39,998 nt of DNA from Acidimicrobiales bacterium. Lineage in GTDB: Bacteria; Actinomycetota; Acidimicrobiia; Acidimicrobiales; DASWMK01. Below the pieces are notes generated by a model. That model saw only the letters and a program-made list of their open reading frames with translations, made no database searches and was not told the origin of the DNA. How positions within the stretch are numbered: position 1 is the first letter of the stretch; each line of letters begins with the position of its first letter. Shown here in pieces: positions 26,945-34,817 of the stretch. The position numbers and the translations under genes are program-made. Location: contig DASWMK010000262.1 of the NCBI GenBank assembly GCA_036399815.1, forward strand, positions 1-39,998, written 5' to 3'.

Positions 26945-28128
26945 GCCCGCTCCTCGTCGTAGGGCAACGTCGCCGTCACCCGGAACCCGCCATCGGGCGC
27001 CGGGCCGACGTCGAGCGACCCGCCGTAGACGGCGACCCGCTCCCGCATCCCGACCAGCCCGAGGCCGCCGGGGCCCCCGCGACCGCCGTCCTTCGCCGAC
27101 GCACCGGCGCCGTCGTCGGTCACCACCACGTGCAGGCTGCCCCGGTCGACGTCGAGGCGCACCGTCGCCCGGTGGGCCCGGGCGTGCTTGCGGGCGTTCG
27201 TGAGCGCCTCCTGCACGATCCGGTAGGCGGCGAGCTCGACGCCGGGCGGCAGGTCCCTCGCCGCCTCGGCGACGGTGAGGTCGACGCGCAGCCCGGCGTC
27301 GACGACGTCGTCCATCAGCCGGGGAAGGTCGGTGAGGCCCGGGGTGGGCGCGTACCCGCTCGCCCCGTCGCCGGCGCGCACCAGGCCGAGCAGTCGCCGG
27401 ATCTCGGCCAGGCTCGACCGGCTGGTGCGGGAGATGTGCTCGAGGGCCTTCCTGGCCTCGTCCGGGCTCGTGTCGATGAGGTGCATCCCGACCCCCGCCT
27501 GCACGGCGATGACGCCGAGCGAGTGGCCGATCACGTCGTGCAGCTCCTGGGCGATGCGGAGCCGCTCGTCGGCCGCCGCCCGGAGGACGGCCTCGCCCTG
27601 GTCCCGCTCGAGGCTCTCGGAGCGCAGGCGGCGGGACTGCATCGTCCAGCCCACGAGCAGGCCGGCGCCGAACATGGGGACGCTGGTGGCGAACTCGGCG
27701 ACGCCGAACCCCACGCTGTCGGACACGAGCATCACGACGAACGCCCCGTACATGTAGGCGGCGGCGACCACGACCTCGCGCTGCGGGCGGTGGGCGGCGA
27801 CGGTATAGGCGCCGGCGATCACCACGAACGAGAGCGCGCCGGCGTCGTAGTCGAGGACATACAGGACGGCGGTCGCCGTCAGCGACACGACGAAGACGGG
27901 CACCGGCGCCAGCCGCCGCGCGTAGTACGGCAGGGTGGCGACGAGCACCAGCGCGACGACGAGGCCGTCGCGGGGCTCGTACCCCGGGTCCGGGTTGGCC
28001 GTGGTGGCCAGCCCGATGGCCACGAGGACGGTCGCCAGCACGGCGTCCTGGCACCACCGGGGCAGGTGCCGCAGCCGTTCCACCAGACCCACGCCGGTGA
28101 CCGTACCGAGCAGCCCGACGCGGCGCAT
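26941..28128 (-). CDS. DesK/NarX-type sensor histidine kinase (HisKA_3)
   Basis: A 395-residue membrane kinase. Several membrane segments lie between residues 28 and 160 with very short external loops, suggesting an intramembrane or membrane-stress sensor. The HisKA_3 domain has His197 in ERLRIAQELHDVIGHSLGV. The ATPase domain has N-box VQEALTNARKHA and G-boxes VTDDGAGAS and GGLGLVGMRERV. It phosphorylates the partner regulator encoded immediately downstream. Kinases of this layout often sense cell-envelope damage or peptide antibiotics and control FtsX-type ABC exporters like the one divergently encoded here; that link is inference. The ATG at 28128 gives a normal N-terminus. Confidence 0.93.
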   Translation of the reverse strand: MRRVGLLGTVTGVGLVERLRHLPRWCQDAVLATVLVAIGLATTANPDPGYEPRDGLVVALVLVATLPYYARRLAPVPVFVVSLTATAVLYVLDYDAGALSFVVIAGAYTVAAHRPQREVVVAAAYMYGAFVVMLVSDSVGFGVAEFATSVPMFGAGLLVGWTMQSRRLRSESLERDQGEAVLRAAADERLRIAQELHDVIGHSLGVIAVQAGVGMHLIDTSPDEARKALEHISRTSRSSLAEIRRLLGLVRAGDGASGYAPTPGLTDLPRLMDDVVDAGLRVDLTVAEAARDLPPGVELAAYRIVQEALTNARKHARAHRATVRLDVDRGSLHVVVTDDGAGASAKDGGRGGPGGLGLVGMRERVAVYGGSLDVGPAPDGGFRVTATLPYDEERA

Positions 28129-28150
28129 CCGCCTGGGGGCTGACGTCCGC

Positions 28151-28168
28151 GTACGACCCGGGGTGTAC
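28151..28168. promoter_or_regulatory. Candidate response-regulator dyad between kinase and CPBP genes
   Basis: An 18-bp imperfect palindrome, GTAC-GA-CCCGGG-GT-GTAC, matching in 14 of 18 positions, sits in the 138-bp divergent region (28129-28266). The position suits an operator for the neighbouring NarL-type regulator. No clear -35/-10 pair could be assigned. Confidence 0.35.
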
Positions 28169-28266
28169 GGCGGCGTCCGAGACAGCGCCTCCGGCCCGAC
28201 GACCCGACCGCCCCGCTCGGCTCATGGTGACGGCGAGCACCGTCCACCAGCCGGGAGGCGACCGCG

Positions 28267-29046
28267 ATGACGACCACGATCGAACGAAGGATCGGCCGAC
28301 CACCGGCCCGGCGGGCCGTCACCGTGACGCAGTACGGCCGCGGCGGCATCGTCCTGATCTGGGCGGCCGCCGCCGTCCCCATGGCGGTCCTGTCCTGGGT
28401 CGTCGCCCCCGCCGTCGCCGACGGGAGCGGCGTCGAGTCCATGGTCACCCCGCTGCTCGCCTGCCTGACCGCGGGGCTGGTGTGGCAGTTCGTCCTCGCC
28501 GTCGGCCTGGTGGCCCACGAGCAGCGCAGCCTGCGCTGGTCCCGTCTCCGCCAGGCCATGTGGCTGCGGTCCCCCCGCAGCCCGGCGACGGGCCGGGCCG
28601 GCGGCAGGGCATGGCTCGTCGTCGTCCCCCTGGTCGTCGCCTTCGCCCTGATGCAGCTGGCGGGCCTGCCCGCCCCGAGCGGCCGAGATCTCGGCGGCTT
28701 CCTCGACACGGACGCCGGCCGGGCCTTCTTCGACGGGGCCTGGGGCGTGTACGCGCTGTTCCTCGTCATGAGCGTCTTCAACACGGTGCTCGGCGAGGAG
28801 CTGCTCTTCCGGGGCGTGCTCCTGCCCCGCATGCAGGGCGCCTTCGGCGACCGCGACTGGCTGGCCAACGGCGTGCTGTTCGGCCTCTACCACCTGCACG
28901 TGCCGTGGAGCATCCCGAACGCGCTGCTCGACGGCCCGATGATCGCCTACTTCACCAAGCGGTACCGGAGCACGTGGATCGGCGTCGCCGTCCACAGCAC
29001 GCAGACCGTCGTGCTCGGCCTCCTCGTCCTCGCCGTGGTGGCCTGA
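28267..29046 (+). CDS. CPBP-family (Abi/Rce1-like) intramembrane metalloprotease
   Basis: A 259-residue polytopic membrane protein. The CPBP motifs are GEELLFRGVLLPRMQ (Glu-Glu plus Arg), FGLYHLHVPW and the final His in VAVHSTQT, forming the putative metal/catalytic site within the membrane. Hydrophobic segments lie near residues 28-50, 62-82, 115-135, 160-178 and 240-259. Members include CAAX prenyl proteases and bacteriocin-immunity proteins; the substrate here is unknown. The ATG at 28267 follows a GGGAGG ribosome site. The ABC ATPase gene begins 1 nt after its stop, so it belongs with the exporter. Confidence 0.87.
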   Translation: MTTTIERRIGRPPARRAVTVTQYGRGGIVLIWAAAAVPMAVLSWVVAPAVADGSGVESMVTPLLACLTAGLVWQFVLAVGLVAHEQRSLRWSRLRQAMWLRSPRSPATGRAGGRAWLVVVPLVVAFALMQLAGLPAPSGRDLGGFLDTDAGRAFFDGAWGVYALFLVMSVFNTVLGEELLFRGVLLPRMQGAFGDRDWLANGVLFGLYHLHVPWSIPNALLDGPMIAYFTKRYRSTWIGVAVHSTQTVVLGLLVLAVVA

Positions 29047-29047
29047 G

Positions 29048-29794
29048 ATGGCGACGGTCACCCACACCACGACGGCGGCGGCGAGAGCCGTCGGCGTCAC
29101 GAAGACGTACGGCTCGGGCCCGACGAAGGTGACCGCCCTCGACGACGTGACGGTCGCGTTCGAGCGGGGCCGGCTCACCGCCATCATGGGCCCGTCGGGG
29201 TCGGGCAAGTCGACCCTGCTCCACGTGGTGGCCGGCCTCGACTCGCCCACCTCCGGTTCCCTCTACATCGGCGACACCGACATCTCCGGCCTCGGCGACG
29301 ACGGCCTCACCACCCTCCGCCGGGACCGCATCGGCTTCGTGTTCCAGGCCTTCAACCTGCTCCCCCAGCTCACCGCGGCCGAGAACGTGACGCTCCCCCT
29401 CGACCTGGCCGGGCGCAGGCCCGACGCGGCCTGGATCGACCGGGTGGTGGCGACCGTCGGCCTGCAGGACCGCCTGGCGCACAAGCCCTCGGAGCTGTCG
29501 GGCGGCCAGCAGCAGCGGGTGGCGGTGGCGAGAGCGCTCGCCGCCGAGCCGGAGATCGTGTTCGCCGACGAGCCCACCGGCAACCTCGACTCGCGGGCCG
29601 GCACCGAGGTGCTCCGGTTCCTCCGCACGTCGGTGGACGAGCTGGGCCAGACGGTGGTCATGGTCACCCACGACCCCGCGGCCGCCGCCTACGCCGACCG
29701 GGTGCTGTTCCTCGCCGACGGCCGCATCGTGGACGAGCTGGTCCTGCCGACCGTCGAGCAGGTGCTCGACCACCTGAAGACCCTGGGGGCGTGA
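29048..29794 (+). CDS. ABC exporter ATPase (MacB/LolD/FtsE-like)
   Basis: A 248-residue ATPase. Walker A is GPSGSGKST, the Q-loop is in FVFQAFNLLPQ, the signature LSGGQQQR, Walker B IVFADEP with the NLDS D-loop, and the switch His is in VMVTHDP. The TALDDVTVAFERG start and the NLLPQLTAAENV motif define the MacB/LolD subgroup that works with FtsX-type permeases in lipoprotein or antimicrobial-peptide handling. The ATG at 29048 follows the CPBP stop by 1 nt and the stop overlaps the permease start. Confidence 0.94.
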   Translation: MATVTHTTTAAARAVGVTKTYGSGPTKVTALDDVTVAFERGRLTAIMGPSGSGKSTLLHVVAGLDSPTSGSLYIGDTDISGLGDDGLTTLRRDRIGFVFQAFNLLPQLTAAENVTLPLDLAGRRPDAAWIDRVVATVGLQDRLAHKPSELSGGQQQRVAVARALAAEPEIVFADEPTGNLDSRAGTEVLRFLRTSVDELGQTVVMVTHDPAAAAYADRVLFLADGRIVDELVLPTVEQVLDHLKTLGA

Positions 29795-32292
29795 TGCGGA
29801 ACGTCACCCTGAAGGGGTTGCTGGCGGCGAGGAGCAGGCTGGTGCTGACCGCCCTGGCCATCGTGCTGGGCACGGCGTTCCTCTCGGCCACCGGGGTGCT
29901 GACCGACAGCATCCGCCGGGGCGTCGACGACGTCTACGGCGAGACGGCCCGCCACAGCGACGTGGAGGTGCGGGGCGCTCCCGCCTTCGAGCAGGACACG
30001 AGCACCGACCCGGCCAGGGAGCCCCTGGCGGCGTCGACGGTCGACCGGGTCAGGGCCGTCCCGGGCGTGGCCGCGGCGGCCGGGATGGTCACGGGCTTCG
30101 CCCAGGTCGTCGATGAGCACGGCGACGAGGTCGGTGGCCTCACCACGAGGACGCAGGGTGCGTCGGCCGACGGCATCGGCACCGTCTCCCCCTTCGAGCT
30201 GCGCACCGGACGGGTGCCGAGGGGGCCGGGCGAGGTCGTGGTCGACGCGTCGACGGCGTCGTCGCACGGGATCGCGCCGGGCGACCGGGTCGAGGTGCGC
30301 TTCGCCGGCCCGGCGCGGGAGTTCACGGTCGTCGGCACGGTCGGCCTGGGCCGCGAGGACCACGTCGCCGGGACGACCTACGCCCTGTTCGACCTGCCGG
30401 TGGCCCAGGAGGTGCTGGGCCGCCCTGGTCAGGTCGACGAGGTCCTGGCGTCGGCCGTGGACGGGGTGGACGACGCCGAGCTGGCCCGGCGGGTGTCGGC
30501 CGCGCTGGGCGACGGCGTGGTCGTCGAGACGAGCGCGGCCCGGGCCGCCGAGCGCTCGGCGGCGGCCCGCGACGACCTCGCCGTCGTCGACCGCGGCCTG
30601 CTGGCCTTCGCCCTGATCGCGCTGGTCGTCGGCGGCTTCATCATCGTCAACACGTTCACGATCGTGGTCGCCCAGCGGACGCGCGAGCTGGCCCTGCTGC
30701 GGGCCCTCGGCGCCAGCCGGCGCCAGGTCCGTCGCTCGGTGCTGGCCGAGGCGGCGCTGACCGGCCTCGTCGCCTCGGTGGTCGGCGCCGTGGTCGGCGT
30801 CGGCCTGGCCGCCGGGCTCCGCGCCCTGGTCGAGGCGTTCGGCCTGGAGCTGCCCGGGTCGGGCGTGGTCGTCTCGGGGCGGTCGCTGGTCGTGCCCGTC
30901 GTCGTGGTGGGCGTGGCGCTCACGGTGGCGGCCGCCTACGTGCCGGCCAGGCGGGCCGGGAGGCTGCTGCCCCTCGCCGCCATCCGGGACGGCGGCGCGC
31001 CGGCGCGGACGTCCCGGTGGCGCGTCGTCGCCGGTGCCGTCCTCGCCGTGCCCGCCCTGGTCGGCGGCATCCTCGGCGTGCCCCTGCTCCTCGTGGCCGT
31101 CGTGCTGGTGGCCCCGGTGGTCGTGCCGTCGCTGGCCCGCTGGCTGGGCTGGCCGGTGGTCCGGCTCGGCGCCCGTCCCGGGAAGCTGGGCTACGAGAAC
31201 GCCGTCCGCAACCCCCGGCGCACCGCGTCCACGGCGAGCGCCCTGATGGTCGGGCTGGCCATGGTGGTGGGCGTGGCGGTGGTCGCCGAGTCGGCCCTGC
31301 AGTCGTTCTCGGGCGCGCTCGACGAGGCGGTGACGGCCGACTTCGCCGTCTACTCCCACACCGTGGAGCTCAGCCCCGAGGTGGCGGCCCGCCTGCGCGA
31401 GCGGCCCGAGCTCGGCGTCGTGTCGGAGATGCGGGCCGGCGAGTTCGAGCTGGCCGAGGGACCGGCGGGCGTGCAGAGCCTGACGGCCGTCGACGGCGCC
31501 ACCATCGGCGCGGCGTACGACCTCGGCTACAGCGACGGCGCCCTCGAGGCGCTCGCCGACGGTGGCGTGCTGGTGTCGGCCACGAAGGCCGCCGAAGAGG
31601 GCTGGGAGGTGGGCGACGTGCTGCCCATGCGCTTCGCCCGCACCGGCGTGCAGCCCGTCCGCATCGACGGCACCTACGCCGAGGACGCGCTCGAGGACCA
31701 GGGCTTCCTGCTCTCGCTGCGGGACTACGAGGCGAACTACACCGACCAGAGCGACGTCCGCGTCCTCGTCACCGCCGCGCCCGGCGTGCCCGTGCCCCTG
31801 GCCCGGGCGGCCATCGAGGAGGTGACGGCCGCCTTCCCGAACGCCCGGGTGGACGACCGGGCCGGCTACGTGGCCGAGATCAAGGGTGCGCTCGACGTCG
31901 TGCTCGCCCTCGTCGCCATCCTGCTCGGCCTGACGGTGGTCATCGCCGTCCTCGGCATCGTCAACACGCTGGCGCTGTCCGTCGTCGAGCGGACCCGGGA
32001 GCTCGGCCTGCTGCGGGCGGTGGGGATGTCGCGCCGGCAGCTGCGGGCGATGATCCGGTGGGAGTCCGTCGTCATCGCCCTCGTCGGCGGCGTGCTCGGC
32101 GTGGTCGTCGGGATGCAGATCGGCACCACGATGGCGGGCTCCCTGGGCGACATGATCACGGAGGTCAGGTTCCCGTGGGCCCGGCTGGCGCTGTTCCTGG
32201 TGTTCGCCGTGCTGGCGGGCGTGGCCGCCGCCGTGCTGCCCGCCCGCCGGGCCGCTCGCCTCGACGTCCTCGCCGCGGTCGGCCACGAGTAG
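29794..32292 (+). CDS. FtsX-like ABC permease with two FtsX domains
   Basis: An 832-residue membrane protein. An N-terminal membrane segment (KGLLAARSRLVLTALAIVLG) is followed by a MacB-type periplasmic domain (to about residue 260), a first FtsX block (about 265-395, with VNTFTIVVAQRTRELALLRALG), further membrane segments, a second extracytoplasmic domain (about 500-700), and a final FtsX block (about 705-832, VNTLALSVVERTRELGLLRAVGMSRRQ, written here in part). This is the usual 4+ membrane-segment, two-half layout of peptide or lipoprotein mechanotransmission/export permeases. ATG 29794 overlaps the ATPase stop by 1 nt; a GTG at 29791 is an alternative. It probably pumps or senses antimicrobial compounds under control of the divergent two-component system. 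Confidence 0.92.
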   Translation: MRNVTLKGLLAARSRLVLTALAIVLGTAFLSATGVLTDSIRRGVDDVYGETARHSDVEVRGAPAFEQDTSTDPAREPLAASTVDRVRAVPGVAAAAGMVTGFAQVVDEHGDEVGGLTTRTQGASADGIGTVSPFELRTGRVPRGPGEVVVDASTASSHGIAPGDRVEVRFAGPAREFTVVGTVGLGREDHVAGTTYALFDLPVAQEVLGRPGQVDEVLASAVDGVDDAELARRVSAALGDGVVVETSAARAAERSAAARDDLAVVDRGLLAFALIALVVGGFIIVNTFTIVVAQRTRELALLRALGASRRQVRRSVLAEAALTGLVASVVGAVVGVGLAAGLRALVEAFGLELPGSGVVVSGRSLVVPVVVVGVALTVAAAYVPARRAGRLLPLAAIRDGGAPARTSRWRVVAGAVLAVPALVGGILGVPLLLVAVVLVAPVVVPSLARWLGWPVVRLGARPGKLGYENAVRNPRRTASTASALMVGLAMVVGVAVVAESALQSFSGALDEAVTADFAVYSHTVELSPEVAARLRERPELGVVSEMRAGEFELAEGPAGVQSLTAVDGATIGAAYDLGYSDGALEALADGGVLVSATKAAEEGWEVGDVLPMRFARTGVQPVRIDGTYAEDALEDQGFLLSLRDYEANYTDQSDVRVLVTAAPGVPVPLARAAIEEVTAAFPNARVDDRAGYVAEIKGALDVVLALVAILLGLTVVIAVLGIVNTLALSVVERTRELGLLRAVGMSRRQLRAMIRWESVVIALVGGVLGVVVGMQIGTTMAGSLGDMITEVRFPWARLALFLVFAVLAGVAAAVLPARRAARLDVLAAVGHE

Positions 32293-32374
32293 CGCGATGG
32301 TGGTCGTCTGTCGGACCGATGAGTCGGGGCACCGTGCCTCGTCTGCGTCGACGGGACGACACGCGGAGGACACG

Positions 32375-33187
32375 ATGACGACCACCGGCGATGCGAGCAG
32401 CGACCTCCCCGGGATGCCGCCGGTGGTCGACCAGGCGACCTGGGAGGCGGCCAGGGAGGCGCTGCTCGTCCGGGAGAAGGCGCACACGCGCGAGGGGGAC
32501 GCCATCGCCGCGGCCCGGCGGCGGCTGCCGATGGTCGAGGTGGACGGCACCGTCGAGGTCGTCGGCGCCGGCGGGCCGGTCCCGTTCCTCGACCTGTTCG
32601 AGGGCCGCGACGAGCTCGTCGTGTACCAGCACATGTGGTACGACGACGCGCCGCACCAGGGCCAGTGCGAGGGCTGCACCACGACCGTCTGGCACCTGAA
32701 GGACGCCGTCTACCTGGACGCGAGGGGCGTGTCGTACGCCGTGCTCACCTCGGGCCGGTGGGAGGAGGTGGCGCCCTACGTCGAGTTCATGGGCTACACC
32801 CAGCCGTGGTACTCGGTGCGGGGCGTGCCGGCGCCGATCGGCGGCGAGATGGGGCACCTCGCCTGCTTCCTGCGCCACGGCGACCGCGTGTTCCTCACCT
32901 ACGCCACGACCGGGCGGGGCAACGAGCCGGCCAACGGGTCCCTCGGCGTGCTCGACATGACCCCCTACGGCCGCCGGGAGGGCTGGGAGGACGTCCCGGA
33001 GGGCTGGCCCGAGGTGCCGGACGCCGGGTCGCCGGTCGGCGGGCACGGCGCGCCGATCTCCTGGTACTGGCGCGCCGACGCCGACGGCAACGCCACCTGG
33101 GGGCCGACCAGCCGGCCCGTCCCGCAGTGGACCCGCCCGGGCGCCGGTCCCGTCGACACGCTCGGCCGGCAGCGCGGGCACCACTGA
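32375..33187 (+). CDS. DUF899 (thioredoxin-like) family protein
   Basis: A 270-residue protein. FLDLFEGRDELVVYQHMWYDD, QGQCEGCTTTVWHLKDAVYL and the TSGRWEEVAPYVEFMGY region match DUF899, a thioredoxin-fold family common in actinobacteria. Cys98 and Cys101 form a CxxC-like pair that may be redox active. The function is unproven. The ATG at 32375 follows a GGAGG site. It is separated by 82 bp from the FtsX permease and is probably transcribed independently. Confidence 0.85.
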   Translation: MTTTGDASSDLPGMPPVVDQATWEAAREALLVREKAHTREGDAIAAARRRLPMVEVDGTVEVVGAGGPVPFLDLFEGRDELVVYQHMWYDDAPHQGQCEGCTTTVWHLKDAVYLDARGVSYAVLTSGRWEEVAPYVEFMGYTQPWYSVRGVPAPIGGEMGHLACFLRHGDRVFLTYATTGRGNEPANGSLGVLDMTPYGRREGWEDVPEGWPEVPDAGSPVGGHGAPISWYWRADADGNATWGPTSRPVPQWTRPGAGPVDTLGRQRGHH

Positions 33188-33221
33188 CGCCGGGTCGGAG
33201 AGCGGTGGTGCCGCCGTCCCG

Positions 33222-33227
33222 TACCTT
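33222..33227 (+). promoter_or_regulatory. -10 box TACCTT of the Imm5-like gene
   Basis: TACCTT ends 6 nt before the GTG at 33234 with no ribosome site between, consistent with a leaderless mRNA. Confidence 0.5.
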
Positions 33228-33233
33228 GGCGCC

Positions 33234-33770
33234 GTGATCCTCCCGAAGGACCGCGACGCCCGGTTCACCACGATCCGCCGCGGGGGGACGTTGACCGACG
33301 CCGACCATCGGCTCCTGGCGCGGTGGGCGGCCGCCTGCGCGGAGCACGTGCTGCCCCTCTTCGAGTCGGCGCAGCCGGCGGACCCCCGACCCCGCCAGGC
33401 GATCGAGCAGGTCCGGGCCTGGGCCAGGGGCGAGGTCACCATGTCCCGGTCCCGCGCCGCGGGCGGCCACGCGATGGCGGCGGCCAGGGCGCTGACCGGA
33501 GCGCGTCGGCACGCGGCGTTCGCCGCCGGCCAGGCCGCGGTGGTGGCCCACGTGGCCGCCCACGAGCTCGGTGCCGCGGCCTATGCCATCAAGGCGGCGC
33601 AGGCCGCGGCGCCCACCGGCGAGGCCGACGACGCCGGGCGACGGGAGTGCCGGTGGCAGCGCCACCAGCTCCCCGACGAGATCCGCGCGCTGGTCCTCGA
33701 CGACCAGCGGTTGCGGAACGACCTCTGCTGGTCGGTGTTCGATCCATCTGACGGAGGCGGGATGCGATGA
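33234..33770 (+). CDS. Imm5-like putative immunity protein
   Basis: A 178-residue all-helical-looking protein. DHRLLARWAAACAEHVLPLFESA, RPRQAIEQVRAWARGEVTMSRSR and GQAAVVAHVAAHELGAAAYAIKAA fit proteins called Imm5 or putative immunity protein in polymorphic-toxin surveys. No toxin is adjacent, so an orphan immunity role or an unrelated house-keeping role are both possible. The GTG at 33234 is set by the leaderless -10 box. The stop overlaps the ATG of the PPOX gene (ATGA). Confidence 0.65.
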   Translation: MILPKDRDARFTTIRRGGTLTDADHRLLARWAAACAEHVLPLFESAQPADPRPRQAIEQVRAWARGEVTMSRSRAAGGHAMAAARALTGARRHAAFAAGQAAVVAHVAAHELGAAAYAIKAAQAAAPTGEADDAGRRECRWQRHQLPDEIRALVLDDQRLRNDLCWSVFDPSDGGGMR

Positions 33771-34144
33771 GCGTGTTCAGCGAGGACGAGCGGGCCTACC
33801 TCGAGCAGCCGGGGCACCTCGGCCGGCTGGCGACGGTGGCGGCGGACGGCACGCCGCACGTCGTCCCGCTCGGCTGGCGGTACAACCCGGAGCTCGACAC
33901 CATCGACGTCGGTGGCCGGGACGCCGCCGAGTTCGTCGCCAGCGTCAAGTTCCGGCACGTGCGGGCCAACCCGAGAGTCGGGTTCGTCGTCGACGACGTG
34001 CTGCCGCCCTGGCGGCCCCGGTGCGTGACGATCAGGGGCCGGGCCGAGGCGATCGACACGACCGACGGGGACGGCCGGCGGGTGGCGCTCATCCGCATCA
34101 CCCCCGAGAAGGTCGTCAGCTGGGGCGTGCCCGACGGCGACTGA
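33767..34144 (+). CDS. Short PPOX-class, probably F420-dependent protein
   Basis: A 125-residue split-barrel protein. SEDERAYLEQPGHLGRLATV, GTPHVVPLGWRYNPELDTIDVGG and VRANPRVGFVVDDVLPPWRPRCVTIRG match the MSMEG_5819/OxyR-like PPOX family (my recollection), several of which bind F420. The cofactor and substrate are not proven. It is translationally coupled to the Imm5-like gene, an unusual pairing. The stop lies 24 bp from the convergent tetR stop. Confidence 0.8.
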   Translation: MSVFSEDERAYLEQPGHLGRLATVAADGTPHVVPLGWRYNPELDTIDVGGRDAAEFVASVKFRHVRANPRVGFVVDDVLPPWRPRCVTIRGRAEAIDTTDGDGRRVALIRITPEKVVSWGVPDGD

Positions 34145-34168
34145 CCGCCGGGGCCCCTCGCCCGGGCG

Positions 34169-34720
34169 CTACGGCCCGAGGAGGTGCTGCGCGGCGAGGG
34201 CCAGGGCGTCGGCCCTCGTCCGCCCACCGTGGTCGGCGGCGATGAAGTGGCTGCCGATCCACAGCGAGAACGCCAGCAGGCAGCGCACCTCCACCTCGTC
34301 CTCGTCGGCGCAGAGCACCCCGAACAGCGACCGCATGTAGTCCATGCGCCGGTTGTCGACCCGGCGGAGGCGCTCGGCCACGGCCGGGTCGCGCCTCGCC
34401 CAGTCCCGCACGGCGAGGTCGATGCGCAGCAGCTCGTCGCTCGACGTGGCGAGCGCGTAGAGCCGCCGCAGCTTCCCCCTGGCGTCGCCGCCCTCGGCCT
34501 CGACCCGCTCGATGACCTCGTCGACGCTGACCCGCTCCCACGTGTCGAGCATCTCGGCGAGGAGGGTCGAGCGGTCATCGAACTGCCAGTAGAAGCCGCC
34601 CTTCGTCACCCCGAGCGCGCGGGCCAGCGCCTCGACCCGCACGGCGTCCGGCCCGCCGGCGGCGAGGGCCACGAGGCCCTCCTCGACCCACCGGTGCCGC
34701 GGGGTCCTGGCGTTGGCCAC
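34169..34720 (-). CDS. TetR-family repressor
   Basis: A 183-residue regulator. The N-terminal helix-turn-helix contains GLVALAAGGPDAVRVEALARALGVTKGGFYWQFDDRSTLLAE, here summarised by its core VTKGGFYWQF, matching the TetR signature. The C-terminal ligand domain is variable (RRMDYMRSLFGVL, FSLWIGSHFIAADHG). GTG at 34720 is the only in-frame start near the domain. It lies 6 nt after TACAGA on the minus strand, which suggests a leaderless mRNA. The gene diverges from the sulfite-oxidase-fold gene, whose promoter carries a large palindrome that is the natural operator candidate for this protein. Confidence 0.92.
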   Translation of the reverse strand: MANARTPRHRWVEEGLVALAAGGPDAVRVEALARALGVTKGGFYWQFDDRSTLLAEMLDTWERVSVDEVIERVEAEGGDARGKLRRLYALATSSDELLRIDLAVRDWARRDPAVAERLRRVDNRRMDYMRSLFGVLCADEDEVEVRCLLAFSLWIGSHFIAADHGGRTRADALALAAQHLLGP

Positions 34721-34726
34721 CGCCCA

Positions 34727-34732
34727 TCTGTA
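34727..34732 (-). promoter_or_regulatory. -10-like box TACAGA of tetR
   Basis: On the minus strand TACAGA ends 6 nt before the GTG at 34720. It deviates from the TANNNT pattern at the last base, so it is less certain. Confidence 0.35.
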
Positions 34733-34748
34733 GCGCGCCGGGCCAGGG

Positions 34749-34777
34749 TTGACGCGCCGCCGGAGCGGCCCTACGGT
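34749..34777 (+). promoter_or_regulatory. Sigma-70-type promoter of the sulfite-oxidase-fold gene
   Basis: TTGACG (34749-34754) and TACGGT (34772-34777) are separated by 17 bp, a near-consensus pair. Transcription would start near 34784, inside the downstream palindrome. Confidence 0.65.
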
Positions 34778-34806
34778 CGTATCCATACGCTCACGTATGG
34801 ATACGA
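34777..34806. promoter_or_regulatory. Perfect 13-bp-arm palindromic operator (TetR candidate)
   Basis: TCGTATCCATACG (34777-34789) and CGTATGGATACGA (34794-34806) are exact inverse copies separated by CTCA. The element starts on the last base of the -10 box and covers the expected start site, so a bound repressor would block transcription. It is AT-rich for this genome. Confidence 0.75.
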
Positions 34807-34817
34807 GGAGGTCGCGG

